NCBI GenBank assembly: GCA_000697355.1
Contig: JNEN01000761.1
Coordinates: 1-40,458, forward strand
DNA from: Syncephalastrum monosporum B8922
Lineage: Eukaryota > Mucoromycota > Mucoromycetes > Mucorales > Syncephalastraceae
Direction of reading: 5' to 3'
DNA length: 40,458 nucleotides
Part shown: positions 11,796 to 22,857 of the stretch, in pieces
Position numbering within the stretch: position 1 is the stretch's first letter
Layout: each line of letters starts with the position of its first letter
The notes under the pieces: generated by a model
The model's database searches: none
What the model was told of the DNA's origin: nothing
Seen by the model: only the letters and a program-made list of their open reading frames with translations
Translations under genes and position numbers: made by a program

Positions 11796-13441
11796 ATGAG
11801 TGACGGCAACAACGACGAGTTTATGAAATGGCTTTTCGCCAATGAACCCTCTACGAAGAGCGAGGCGAACCCCGAAGTGCTTCAGCTTGTATTTGGGGAT
11901 GGCACGGACCTGAGCTTTCCACAGCCACCGCACACCGAACTACCGGCAGGTCCGGATCCTACTGCGCAGACCCCCTCGACTTCTGACAACATGACGGCAA
12001 TGGGCCTGACCCCTCCTCCCGTCCAAGTGCTTTCACAGCAACAGCAGCAGCAGTTACCGGCAGTCCCCGTTCCATTCTTCCCTTCTCTTGACACTTTGCC
12101 TGTCCCGCCTGAAGGCATCTCGGCTATGGCTCCCACGGACCCCAATGCAGCTCACCATCGTCGCTCAGAGGACGAAGATGACTACCTCTCTGATTCTCAG
12201 CTCAAGATGATGACTTCAAAGGAAAGACGCCAGTTAAGAAACAAGATCTCGGCCCGCAAGTTCCGTAACCGTCGAAAAGGTATGCGCCTTTACATACACG
12301 AGAACTAAAGGGTCGAAGCAGAGAAATTAACTTTTAATTTCGTCTCACAGAATACATCACCATGCTCGAGGCAGAAGTCCAAAAGCAAAAGGCAGAGAAT
12401 AATCAGCTGCGCTTGGAGGTGACATGGATTCGAACCACAGCCGACAAGCTGCAGAAAGAGAACGACCAGCTGCGCTTGGAGCTCGTCCTCTGTAAAGAGG
12501 GCATCAAACCACGCCGCCAAAACATCCCTTCCCTTTCGCCTCCCTCCCACGACTCGTCCAGCACGGCTTCTAACACCTCTCCGCCAAATACTCAGTATGA
12601 CACCTGGGATCTCGTCATTCCTTCGCAACAGCAACAGCACCCACATCCACAGCAGCAAAGAGTCTCTATGCCCCTACCTCCCCATCTCCATCAACCTCCC
12701 CAACCTCCCCAGCCGCATCAACCTCATCAACCTCATCAGCTTCATCAGCCTCACCAACCACCACACCAGCAGCCTCGTGGCCATAACCAGCAACAGCAAC
12801 AGCAACAACAACAGCAGCAGCAGCATCGTACTTACTTGTCGCATGCGGTCATGCCTCGCTGGGATCTCAACGCTATCCTGGAAAAGGAACGTGAACAGAC
12901 ACCCACTGCTATATCGAACCTCTTTGAACAGTATCCTCTCCTTGCCCCTGCTCTCATGCAAATCGTTCTTACTCAAACCATGACCATGACCACCAACGAA
13001 CTTATGGCCAACGCCAAACTTCTTCCTCCCCCTCCCGATCTTTCTCCTGAGGACTCGTCCTCCCGCTTCCAGGAACTTTTCTTTGGCTCACCCAAGCTCA
13101 ATCACTCGACCCTCCATCGTCGACCGACAGGCATCATCAGTGAAAAGGAAATCAGATCCATGTGGACTGTTTTCCAGCAAGACAAGACGACTCAAGCCAT
13201 GACCAAGACTGCTGAGCACACCCCATCAGAAGAAGACGAATATGAGCATCCGTGGGAGACGCCGCGGTTCAATATGTTTGGTCGCCCCGTTCCCGATTAT
13301 TGCCCCCTCTGGTACATTCAACGCCTTTTCTGCCGCTTCATGTACACTGTTGTGATTGCGCGGTACCCGCAGCTCGAAGGGCCTTGCCAAGACTATCTCC
13401 CCATCTGTGAAAAGTTCCGTCGACCTGCTCTCGTCCTGTAA
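11796..13441 (+). CDS. bZIP transcription factor, 524 aa
   Basis: Two exons, 11796-12279 and 12351-13441, separated by a 71-bp intron (GTATGC...CACAG, phase 1) that falls exactly between the basic region and the zipper. The basic region at about 141-163 reads SKERRQLRNKISARKFRNRR and has the N-x7-R signature (N149, R157). A heptad zipper with Leu/Ile follows through about residue 212 (MLEAEV, LRLEV, LQKEN, LRLEL). The N-terminal half has an acidic FMKWLFAN-type start and a short polyQ tract. Residues about 240-310 are extreme Gln/His/Pro repeats (QPHQPHQ, then a run of 12 Q), likely an activation region. The C-terminal part is ordered-looking (DYCPLWYIQRLFCRFMY). It is a nuclear DNA-binding regulator; its targets are not predictable. 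The downstream sequence has a 23-T run. Confidence 0.88.
12600..12835 (+). repeat. CAG/CCA-type low-complexity repeats within the bZIP gene
   Basis: Triplet-like repeats encode polyGln and alternating His-Gln-Pro. The segment around 12715-12765 is a run of six-base CATCAA/CATCAG-like units, and a nearly pure CAA/CAG tract lies at 12788-12822. They stay in frame and are likely length-polymorphic. Confidence 0.8.
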
Positions 13442-13780
13442 TTCTCTTATACTCTCTAATGTGTCCTCTCCCGCTCTCTTTTATCTTCTCTTTTCATCCC
13501 TTTTTTTGTTTTGTTTTCTTTTGTCCGCTCGTTTACCTCTTCTTTTTTTTCCATTCATCTGTCATACTCTCGTGTCTGTGTATATAAACGAATTCTTAGA
13601 AACTGTCAACAATATATCATTTATATGGAACCTTTTTTTTTTTTTTTTTTTTTTTGTGAATCCAAGCTGACGGGATATTTCCAAAATCAGAAGGTGCAAA
13701 AATCGTCACGCATGTGTGCGCGCGCTTTTCCATTCATTAGGCCAACCTGCGCTTTAACTGATACCTAATTTTAACATTCA
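13442..13780. other. Intergenic, bZIP 3' UTR and RRP46 promoter
   Basis: About 340 bp, very T-rich, including 23 consecutive T at 13633-13655. Such a tract may disfavour nucleosomes at the RRP46 promoter. No ORF is supported. Confidence 0.5.
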
Positions 13781-14702
13781 ATGGTGAAACGCCCCGATCG
13801 ACGGACAGAGCACACACAGCTTCGCCAATTCTCGGCCGCACAAAATCTTCTTCATCAGGCGGATGGATCTGCAAAGTTCGACTTTGGTAATTCTGGAAAA
13901 AAGACGTGATCGAGACGCGCAGTTTGGGTTGACAACTTCGCAAAGGTGAAACATCCGTCCTGGCGTCTGTGGTGGGTCCGATCGAGGTGCCACTCCGTGA
14001 CGAGAAGTTGGACGAATCGACAGTAGAAGTTGTAGTGCGCCCGGCTGTTGGAATCCCAACCACAAAAGAGAAACTGTTTGAGCGGGTCTTGCTCGGAGCG
14101 CTGGAGCCCATGATTCTGGGTGGTGTCATGCCTCGTACTCTCGTGCAGATCGTGATTCAGATCAACAAGGACGATGGCTCGGTAAGCTTTGTTAGGTAAC
14201 TCGACTGACGTAGAGCTCATGCGAATGGCTAGGTCCTGGCTGCAGCGATGAATGCGGCAACGTTGGCACTGTTGGATGCCGGAATACCCTTAAAATACAT
14301 GGCAGCAGGCGTAACGTGTATGATTGAAAACAGCTCAAATGCAATCGTTATGGACCCGACCACCGAAGAACTCGAGGTATGTTATGGATTTGCCGGGGAT
14401 AATATGTGTACTGGGCGCTTAATTGTGTTATTAGAATGCTCTGTCTATTCATACATTTGCGTTTGACAACTCGGGTGAACCCCACATCGTATTATCAGAT
14501 TCGTCTGGTGACTTTTCTACTGATCAGGTAAAAAAAAAAAAAAAGAATATTGAAATGAGGCTTGCATGATCACTGATGTCAAGGATACCAGTACTTTGCA
14601 TGTCATGACAAATGCTACAACGCGGTAGATAAGGTGCACGGATTCTTGCGGGCGTCAGTCGAGACGAAAAAATATAAGGAGAACCAGCAAACGGAAAACT
14701 AG
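13781..14702 (+). CDS. RRP46: Exosome core subunit RRP46 (EXOSC5), 229 aa
   Basis: Five exons: 13781-13886, 13946-14181, 14233-14376, 14435-14527 and 14592-14702, with introns of 51-64 bp. It belongs to the RNase PH family and forms part of the six-membered ring of the RNA exosome in nucleus and cytoplasm. The ring is catalytically inert and threads RNA to Rrp44. Diagnostic segments are the start RPDRRTEHTQLRQFSAAQN, then GSAKFDFG with ETSVLASVVGPIEV, then VVVRPAVGIPTTKEK, then MPRTLVQIVIQIN and LAAAMNAATLALLDAGIP. The length matches the family (about 220-235 aa). The last acceptor could be AAG (14582) or CAG (14591). I chose CAG because it gives a typical C-terminal helix (YFACHDKCYNAVDKVHGFLR), whereas the other stops after 14 codons. 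Confidence 0.93.
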
Positions 14703-14789
14703 TCAACCACTGTAAATAACAAAGATGGACAGCATATCTACAATTACGATGACAATGGATACGCTCCTGCTAGTAAATCGTCTGGGATG

Positions 14790-14835
14790 ATATATATATA
14801 TGTGTGTGTGAGAGAGACGAGAGAGACGAGAGTGA
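14790..14835. repeat. TA/TG/GA microsatellite
   Basis: A composite simple repeat: (TA)n, then (TG)n, then GAGA and GACGAGAGA units, in the 3' region shared by RRP46 and the zinc-finger gene. Confidence 0.85.
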
Positions 14836-14917
14836 GGGCGGGAGTGGGAGGAGATTGGGTAATGTTACTACTTCTACGAAAGACTTATGCTGGAGATAGG
14901 TAGGTAAAGTAAGTATG

Positions 14918-15418
14918 TTATTGTCTATGATGCTTGTCTGTGGTATCTTTGAAAAGGCCCCAGGGCGGCTCAATACTGTAGTTGAGAAAGGGCGGGCTGG
15001 GCTCGGTGGATTCAAGGGGTGCCTGGGCGACCAGATGCGAACGAGACAAGTGGTATCGTAAGGCTCCGCGGGTACGGAACCGCATGTTACAGTGCGGATG
15101 CAGACACGCATAGCGCGGTTGCCGCGAGTGGGTATGCTTCTTTGCTTCATAGCGCCGACGGGGAATGACCACGCAGTCGCACACAGTGCAAAGTTGCGGA
15201 GGGTATACGACATCGATAAGGGACAACACCGACAGGTAGCGGTTCTCTACACACAGAGGATTGGGGTAATACGAGGAAGACGAGGATGAGGATGAAGACG
15301 AGGACGAGGGCGAGGACGAGAAGCGAGGCGAGGGCGAAGAAGAAGGCACGACGGGGTGGGAGGTCGGACGGTTGTCGCTGTAAGGAGTGGCAGGCGACTG
15401 GACTTGGTGCTCGCCCAT
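14918..15418 (-). CDS. C2H2 zinc-finger protein, 166 aa
   Basis: Single exon. The open frame runs further upstream only through a GTG, so the ATG at 15418 (MGEHQVQSPATPYS) is taken as the start. A Ser-rich region with a run of about a dozen Ser is followed by a zinc-binding module. The clear finger is YACLHPHCNMRFRTRGALRY with C105, C110, H123 and H128 (C-x4-C-x12-H-x4-H). An upstream CTVCDCVVIPRRRYEAKKH may be a second, atypical finger (C77, C80, H95/H97). It is probably a nuclear DNA-binding protein, with unknown targets. It converges on RRP46 and diverges from the LRRC40-like gene across about 295 bp. Confidence 0.7.
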   Translation of the reverse strand: MGEHQVQSPATPYSDNRPTSHPVVPSSSPSPRFSSSPSSSSSSSSSSSSYYPNPLCVENRYLSVLSLIDVVYPPQLCTVCDCVVIPRRRYEAKKHTHSRQPRYACLHPHCNMRFRTRGALRYHLSRSHLVAQAPLESTEPSPPFLNYSIEPPWGLFKDTTDKHHRQ

Positions 15419-15712
15419 CGCACACAGAGTTACTGAATGAGACACGAGAGAAAGAGGAACGGGGTAGATTGGCGCGGAAGGAGAGAAGGAGGGCTGGAGG
15501 AAAAAGAGGCCGAAGGGAGGGGAGAAGCGGGCAGAAGCGTAAGGAAAGGAGGAAGCGAGAAAAAGAGTTCAAAGAAGAGGAAGAGAAAGAAAGCGCCTTG
15601 TCTGTCCTGCGTGGCACACGCGCACCGCCTTGCATCAAAAACGAGGCATTGCACTTCGAAGCCCGAAACTTACTCCTGTTTCTTCTTGCTCGTTTGCCCT
15701 TGATTGCCATCA

Positions 15713-18048
15713 ATGCAAAAGCGCTCTTCGCTGAATTCTCCTCGACCAACCAGGGCATCTACTTTACGTCAACAGCCCGCAGGTCCTGTCACGCGCGACC
15801 CTCCCTCATCGTCCGCCCCGCCAAAGAAGGCGTCAAATGCCAAACCTTCAGAAGGAGTGCGTGCGTTCATGGCGGCCCAGCGGGCACGCCAGAAGGCAGC
15901 TCCGCCACCCGAGCCCGAGGACAAGCCGCCTCGAAACCGTGTCTTCACCGGTGCAGAACGCTACACCGAGGATAACGAGATAAACCCGGTCGACAGAACC
16001 CAACTCAAGCTGCAGACTGTCCTCACAAAAGCAAAGTCCTCGGGCAAACTCAATCTATCCAGTCGCGACCTCAAGACAATTCCGCCCCAAGTGTGGGATA
16101 TGTAAGTTGTTATACCTTGTCAATATCGTATGGTGAGCCGCCTTCGCTGTCTAAGCGCGTCTTCACAGGTACCACGTGGATCCAAACAAGATTGTTGTCG
16201 ATTTCGGTTCCTCAGGGGATGCTTGGTACGATAATGAGGAGCTGACCAAGTTTATCGCGGCCGACAACCAGCTCGAGTCCATAGACGAGCGCATCGGCCA
16301 AGAATTCGGTGCTCTTACATCGATCGATGTGAGTGTGGATACTTTTGTTTGTATGGTCTTACATATTGATTTATATTAGCTTCGCAGTAACCTCCTCAAG
16401 GGCCTGCCCGATTCCATTGCCCAGCTCCAGCTGCTCACTATTCTGAATCTTTCTCACAACCAGCTGGAAGTCATCCCACCGTGCATCTATCAACTTTCCA
16501 AGTTGCGCGAATTGGACTTGGCTCACAACCACATTTCCTCCCTTTCGCCTGATATTGCCAAACTTGAGCAGCTCGAAAGTCTGATTCTCGATGACAACGA
16601 GCTTAGCGACCTACCGGACGCCATTGGACAATTGACTCACTTGCGCAAGCTTCATTTGAACCATAATAAGATAACGCGACTCCCACCGGTGGAATGTTTG
16701 GCGCCCTGGAAAAAACTTGTCGAGCTGTTGCTTGTGAAAAACAAGCTTAGCATTATTTTCAAAGGTAAGCTAGATTTTGTTAGAAAGGCGCACACTGATG
16801 GAAGAATCTTCTAGGACCTGGTTCGGTGTCATTTCCCAGTTTGGCTCGCCTGGATGCACGACAAAACAACCTCGACCGCACCACCAGCGATGCTGACACT
16901 GTATCCGCGCCGGCGCTGAAAGAGCTCTTTTTGGCCCATAATGAGCTGACAGACGAGCCAGCCAGCGTCCTCATCCTCAATGCATGTCCTGAACTGCAGA
17001 CTTTGGATATCTCAAGCAACCTTTTCTCAGAAGTACCGGACGCCGTCTTGACTCTGACAGGCCTGCAGCGCCTTGATGTGAGCGCATGTCACCTGCGTGG
17101 ACTGCGATCGGACCTTGGGAAACTGGAACATCTTGCAGTGCTCAAATACGAAGGCAATCCTCTGCGATCGGCGCCGCGCAACGTAACCATGGCAGAACTT
17201 ATCGAGTCACTGCGTGCCAAGATGAACCTCGAGGAAGAGGAAACAGGTGACCAGCCTCAGACGACTAACAGTGACAGTGACGCTGGCCTTGCCACCGCTA
17301 CTGAAACTGTGAAGCAAGCCTCACAGACAGAAGAAAGTGCTTCGCCCGTATCGGATTCGTATCCGGAATCGAGGAAAGCGTCTGGTACCTTGAACCTCTC
17401 CCGCAAAGAGATTAGCACTTTGGAGGTGTCTCAGCTCACAGAGTCTGGTATGACACCCGCGACGCTCCAACTCAGCCATAATCTGCTGACCGAGATTTCC
17501 CCTGCCCTTTCTGCCCTGAGCAGTACACTGGTCCACCTCAACCTCGAGTACAATCGCTTGCGCGAGTTCATCGTACCTTGCGACTTTCCTGCCTTGAAAA
17601 CTCTCAATCTATCCAATAACCGAATTACCCACGTGGCAGTCGAACCGACGCAACTACCACAGCTCACTGAATTGAACGTGAGCTTCAACATGCTCTCAGC
17701 CTTGCCTGAAGATCTGGCGGCATGTCTGCCTGCCTTGCGAATCCTCCGCGCCAACTCAAACAAGATTGACAACATCTCGGCGAGCATGTTTGAAAACATG
17801 GAAATCATTGATCTTGGTAATAATGACATTGGACTGCTCCCGCCGGAATTGGGAGCAATAACTTCGATTCGCGAGCTGATGGTCTACGGCAACCGGTAAG
17901 TCTACATGGAAATTAGAATGTAGGTTTCCGTGTTGCGTGACATGTCTCATAAATTTGTGAAACTAGCTTCCGGGTACCCCGTCCCGCCGTACTGGATCAA
18001 GGCACGCAGGCCATCCTCGAATTTTTGCGCAGACGTTTGGGAGCTTAA
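15713..18048 (+). CDS. LRRC40-like leucine-rich-repeat protein, 698 aa
   Basis: Five exons: 15713-16101, 16169-16328, 16380-16764, 16815-17895 and 17967-18048, with introns of 50-71 bp. The first ATG in the open frame is 15713 (MQKRSSLNSP). A disordered Ala/Pro/Arg N-terminus of about 100 residues precedes GKLNLSSRDLKTIPPQVWDM. Many 22-24-residue LRRs follow, such as LTILNLSHNQLEVIP, LRELDLAHNHISSL, LRKLHLNHNKITRLP and LKTLNLSNNRITHV. An acidic linker at about 465-520 splits the repeats. The last exon ends with the family-typical tail PRPAVLDQGTQAILEFLRRR. Repeat order and both termini match LRRC40 proteins, soluble intracellular scaffolds of poorly known role. It converges with the CHAP gene (134 bp apart). 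Confidence 0.87.
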
Positions 18049-18181
18049 GGTTTCACCCCTCTCATACCCTTCAGATGGCTGCTTATTTATCCAAGCTACC
18101 ACATATATCTACATGTACTGGATGCACAGTCAGCTGCAGAGTTAAATAAAATCAGCATCCTTTGTTTATTCCGTTAGACAT

Positions 18182-18924
18182 TTAGAGGTGGATGTAGTTA
18201 TAGGTGCTCGCCGAGACAGTGCGTTGACCGTATCCCTCCTTGACACCGTAGCTGTAAAACGAATTCATGAGATGATGTATCATTTGCGTACATTCCGCTT
18301 TACTTACTTGTATTCTTCGAGAGTGACAGTATTACCATTGACAGCAGCCACCCAAGCAACATGGCCGTAGGTACCGGCCGTGGTTTGGGCGATGGCACCA
18401 GGCTTCGGAGTGCTATTGATCGTGACACCTGAAGCCTTGGCAGCAGCAGACCAAGAGTTGGCATTGCCCCAAGCATGACCTTTGTAGCGGTTAGTGAACG
18501 CAATGCCGAGGCGTTCATTGATGCGCTGTGCGACAAAGGATGTGCACTGGCAGGTATAGTAGTTCCACTTGTCGACAGAGCCGCATTGGCCCTTGTACTT
18601 GTAGTCATCTCCCGTCACACCAGGCACTTTCTTGTTCGTCCCTGAGCAAGCCGACGTCACGAAGCCGTTGACACCCGTCTTAATATAATGATCGGCGGCA
18701 TAGCAATTATCCTGCGTCTTGTCCCACAGGTTGTTGCCTTCGATGACGGTACCAAAAGTCTGGCAAGAAATCTTCAAGTCATCACCTGCCTTGTATGTCT
18801 TGACAATCGATCCGCTTGTGCTAGGCTTGTCGCGGCAGTTGAGTGTCGTGGAGTGGGTAATCTGGTACGCACATGCCGACGAGGCGGCGGCTGCGACAAT
18901 GGCAATCAGTCCGAGAAACTTCAT
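18182..18924 (-). CDS. Secreted SH3-CHAP peptidoglycan-hydrolase-like protein, 228 aa
   Basis: Two exons, 18924-18308 and 18251-18182, joined over a 56-bp intron (GTAAGT...TACAG, phase 2). A clear signal peptide (MKFLGLIAIVAAAASSACAY) is cleaved near residue 19. Residues about 20-92 resemble an SH3b-type domain (LNCRDKPSTSGSIVKTY) with paired cysteines. Residues about 105-228 are a CHAP (NlpC/P60-clan) domain: nucleophile Cys127 in YTCQCTSFVAQR, His188 in GTYGHVAWV, a third residue in LEEYNYG (E204 or N206), and the typical ending STYNYIHL. Bacterial CHAP enzymes cut peptidoglycan as amidases or endopeptidases. The fungal wall has no peptidoglycan, so an extracellular antibacterial role and bacterial ancestry are inferred. 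The intron and the TATA box at 19002-19010 show it is an adapted fungal gene, not contamination. Confidence 0.87.
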
Positions 18925-19001
18925 CTAGTAGTCAGCTGAAGAGAGGTTGTTAAGAGCTTAAAGAAGGCTGAGTAGAATACGCTAAGTACCAAACAGAATC
19001 T

Positions 19002-19010
19002 CCTTTTATA
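19002..19010 (-). promoter_or_regulatory. TATA box of the CHAP gene
   Basis: TATAAAAGG on the minus strand, about 80 bp upstream of the ATG. This spacing suits a regulated, TATA-type fungal promoter with a short 5' leader. Confidence 0.6.
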
Positions 19011-20126
19011 CTGTTTATGAGGAGTATTCTCAGGCTTCAAATTTTCTTTTTTTACAGCGGCAACGTCTTGTAGTATTTTGTGGCTGTGGGTTGAAAAGAG
19101 TCTTTATGTGTGCCCGTTCCCTTTCAGGCTTGCTACATGAATCTCCGCGATTTCCTGTTCCTGAATTACCGCAGAAATCAGCATGCGAATGCATGTTCCC
19201 GGGGTTGGCAAACGGGCGCAGGATTGGAATTGGATTGTGGTACATATCATGTCACATTTGTTGTCATGCTAGTGGTGATGAAAACTTAATTGATGCAAGC
19301 GGACTGACTGCATTTACCGCCACTTGGCTGATTTTCCGCTCACATTAACGTTGGAACCCTTTTTTCCATGCTAAAGCTTATGTTTCAAGGACAAAAGTTA
19401 ACGTAAAGCGTGAGCTGCGTCCAAATCTAAAAATACAAAACTTTAATTATCCTGTGCGACGTGTTGCATTTTCCTCCTTCGATGCTGTCACAGCCTCAAT
19501 TTGCAACATAGTATTGCAATATATATGCACCAGAGGAAGAAGATTAATGCAGCCGGGAACACAGTGTAATGATCGATTTTATTTATGAACGCCCGTCCAT
19601 CGGACTCGCAGTGCCTAGATCTCACATCTTATGCGCGTACACACAGATAGATTTCGAATCAGACCCATTCAATTGGCTTCTCTCATGGTATTTCACACTT
19701 TACCACACGTGTATGAAATAGCGGGGACTTTCTCTACTATACTGTACAGTACATAAGCGACGCAGCTTATGTCCATGAATATTGTGCTGATGTATGCACA
19801 TCTGGTAGCACAACTCTTTTTCCTATGTTGTATAGCAGATTTGGGCAGAACGTCAATAAAAATAACGTACTGAGAATGGTAGAAACCACTGTTGAATGAA
19901 TGGGATATCTGTAGAGCATTGGGTTCATGGTTAATCGTTTTTAGACGACTCGGATTCTGGTGCACATCCTTGACAGTTAGGTGTTACCTTTGTTCTGCAG
20001 AAAGAACGGATGTCAGATAGGGTAACGGGATAGACATTCTTGGAGTTATTTGTATAAGTTGATTATGGAGCGACTGGCTGCTGAAGTCTCGCTACAGCGT
20101 AGCGGTGCTAGCCATTTTGTGCGTCA

Positions 20127-20158
20127 TATATATATATATATATTTATATATATTTATC
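20127..20158. repeat. (TA)n microsatellite
   Basis: Alternating TA with two TTTA interruptions; a simple-sequence repeat in intergenic DNA. Confidence 0.85.
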
Positions 20159-21141
20159 AATTGTATCTTTATCAACTAAGCTCGTCCTTCAATGTACTTA
20201 TATTGAGAACTCTGAACTTCATTCTTACTCTATCTATAACGTCACAATTCCCTCCATCAAGTAATCAGAAGAACTTGCACGCGATCGGATCATCATTGCG
20301 TAGGAGTCAATATTCACGCGTCAACTCGAACAGCATGTGCGGGGTACTATCGGCTTCTTTTTTTTTTTTTTTATCTCAAATGACCTTACGGCGATAAAAT
20401 ACTTGTCGTGCAGAAATTGAGAGTGTGTATAAGTCGTGCCTCTTCCTGCGTTGCTCCAAGAGAGAAAGGAAAAAGCCGTCGCTTTTTGTAAGTTCAAATG
20501 AGAATCCAACTATTTTTCCAATTATTGCCACGGTGGAGCACTCGGTACGGTCTGGGCTACCAGTGTTGTTAACTTTACTGTCAAATTATTCCAAAAGAAA
20601 CGTGTTTCACGAGTACGTCTGGCTTTGATACGTAATCGTGAACTAAGAAGCAGTGGTAATGCGAAAAGGTAAACTTAAACGACTTCTTTTCAGTAGCTTG
20701 TGTCATTTTTAGATAAACCAGCAGGATTCAGGGCACTTATCACCTCGATGATGACAGCAGATAGCGTCACACTGTGCTTCAATGCGCATTAATACGCTTC
20801 AATGGTGATGTCCTTCCAACATAGTAATAATAAGATAGATCGAGTACTTTTGTAATCGCTTCTGTACAGTACATGGGAGATATCGAGGAAATTGGATCAA
20901 AGTGTATATGTATGCTGCAAAGCAGATAGTTAGACTAAGTAAACCACGCTAGATCTAGACACCATAGGAGAACAATGAAAAAGCATAAAAATCGCTCTGT
21001 TTTCGTGATGGATGTTAAAAAAGAAGGAAAGACAAACCCATGCATCGAAATGCAGTTATTTGTGAGCAAAGGTGTTGTAGTGTCGAGACGCGCTGAAGAC
21101 ACACGATAAGGTTGTGTTCAAACACAAGCCTCAAGCTCACC

Positions 21142-21489
21142 ATGTCCAAAATACTTAAATCTCTTTTCGCCGTTGCGAGTCCATTACTTCTCTTCCCGAC
21201 TTCCTCTCAAGCTCATCTTCTCGACAAGCTCTTCTACTCTTCTCTTAACTTACCTCAACACCCTTACGACTATTGATATGGTACTGGCATGGTGGCCCCG
21301 TACCAAGCGGATACAGGCATAACTAGTTGGCTCTTTCGGCCTCTGTATGTGATAGGCTATGACCTTCTTTCAGACATAAACCTCTTTGCGCCCTGAAAAA
21401 TGACTTCCCTGGCGACCCTGCTGCCAACTCAGAAGACTGATATCACTACTCATCCCATTACTGATATGCTCGCGCCTATCTGGTGTTAG
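21142..21489 (+). pseudogene. Decayed small secreted-protein ORF, unknown family
   Basis: An ATG opens a 44-codon ORF with signal-peptide character (MSKILKSLFAVASPLLLFPT, then SSQA as a possible cleavage site). TGA at 21274-21276 stops it. The same frame then stays open for 39 codons (YGTGMVAPYQADTG...), hits TGA at 21394-21396, and runs another 30 codons to TAG. The peptide on both sides of the stops is of normal, mixed composition, which suggests one ancestral ORF of about 115 codons with two nonsense changes. The alternative is a genuine 44-aa secreted peptide and chance openness after it. I do not recognise the family and see no splice sites that would remove the stops. Confidence 0.35.
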
Positions 21490-22769
21490 TACACCAAATT
21501 AGTTCTCTTTTACTAGCACGCATTTCTTTTCCGCATGTGTCGTGCAAAAATATACTAAGATTTCTGATGCGATAGATCAAAACAAGGTTTTAAGCAGGAA
21601 GTGGAAACAGATTTTAAGGCGGGCGCATGGCTTACACACTGTGCCACTGATGTACGCTGTAAAAGGCGTCGAAACACATATACAGCATCAAAATCTCACT
21701 TTTACTGTACTCATTCTTGAAAGTGCACCTCCAATTGTCCTTTTGGCGCATAGAATCTCAATGTCCATACCATAATGTGAGTGTCTCTGCCCTAGTACCT
21801 CGGATCCGAACAAGGACGCAGAAGAGTACGGCGAGTGTGAGTGATAGCAGACGAGATAAAATAAGAATAGGGAAACGCTTCAAGATTCTCGGCTGTAAAC
21901 ATCACCTAGACTTCGTCCATGCTTGCCACGCAAATGCATCTCTTCGTCATACGTTTATCCGGAGTGTCTCTGCAAATGACATCTTTTCTATTGGATCGTC
22001 CGTACATGAGTTTCAGCACCCACTTTCGCTAGCGTCCAGAGAGGTCACCAGCACATGAAGTGCTACCGGGTCATCCAGTGAAAGCGAACGGTAGTGTCTA
22101 AAAGCGAGCAACCTACTTACTAGCAGATAGCTATGTTTGTCGACGATTGAACTGCTCATTCGCACCACATGTGTAATCTCGTAAAAGGCATTCGATAATC
22201 TCGCTGATTAAGCTTTGTGCAGTGGTTGCGTATATTCGCCGTGCGTGTGTTTTTGTCGATACGACTGCGTAGTGCAGCACGCATTTCATTTCTTCTGCAG
22301 ATTCCTCGAGATAAATCATGCATGCCACGTAGTCTTTGCCGTGTATCATTTGTAAAACTGAAGAGGTGTTTTCATTGGAGCGGAAGCTTGTGTTCAGACT
22401 AATATAGCACAACGCACAGACCATATCATCCCCGTATTTTACATGTTGTGACGCACCAAGAATCTACTGGAGTTGCTGTGTGCAAGCGTAATACAAAACA
22501 CCTAGCGACATAGCACTTTGTAACCATCTTCCTTCCTGTACAGTCTTATTTGTATGCATACAAACATGTACACGACGCGTAGCAACTCAAAAGTTTATTC
22601 TAGGCACAATAGAGCGGTGATACAAGGTTTCTCCGATACTCAGATTGCCATAGATTCATTGCAATGCCCATGTCTCCTTGTTGACAATGTTCTCTTTCAC
22701 TTCTTTTCTTTTCACCCACCCACCACAGCACCTGCCGCAGCACTCACACTCACACGCGTCATTCTCACC
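21490..22769. other. Gene-poor 1.3 kb
   Basis: AT-rich, short ORFs only. No recognisable gene or RNA. The right end leads into the inverted-repeat promoter at 22770. Confidence 0.5.
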
Positions 22770-22851
22770 TGACTCCTGAGAGTGAAAAATATTTTCACGA
22801 ACGCGAAACCTCATTGGCTACAGGTAACAATTTTTTCACTCTCAGGCGTCA
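22770..22851. promoter_or_regulatory. Inverted repeat flanking a CCAAT box
   Basis: Arms 22770-22790 and 22830-22851 are complementary over about 21 bp with one mismatch and one extra T (core CCTGAGAGTGAAAAA). The left arm also overlaps a smaller GTGAAAA/TTTTCAC dyad (22783-22798). Between the arms is ATTGG (22813-22817), a reverse CCAAT box. The unit sits directly upstream of a TATA box, so it is probably a regulatory module with paired binding sites. Confidence 0.6.
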
Positions 22852-22857
22852 AAAAAC

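Larger units (their letters stand above)
18925..21141. other. Gene-poor 2.2 kb
   Basis: Contains the CHAP promoter at the left end, then AT-rich DNA with short random ORFs. A TA-rich microsatellite lies near 20127-20158 and a run of 15 T near 20358-20372. No family-like coding sequence, tRNA or transposon end was identified. Confidence 0.5.

Noticed and set aside
14582..14626. Alternative RRP46 last exon from AAG at 14582
   Set aside because: Gives only 14 residues unlike the family C-terminus. The CAG at 14591 gives the expected helix.
15286..15975. 229-codon Arg/Glu-rich plus-strand frame
   Set aside because: It overlaps the zinc-finger gene and the LRRC40-like first exon in another frame and is purine-skew low complexity.
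22803..22822. 16-nt minus-strand match to the U4 snRNA 5' stem-loop (GTAGCCAATGAGGTTT)
   Set aside because: The flanks lack the U6-pairing segments (GCAGTGGCAGTAT, TTGCTAAT) and the second half of the kink-turn, and it coincides with the CCAAT box inside the inverted repeat.
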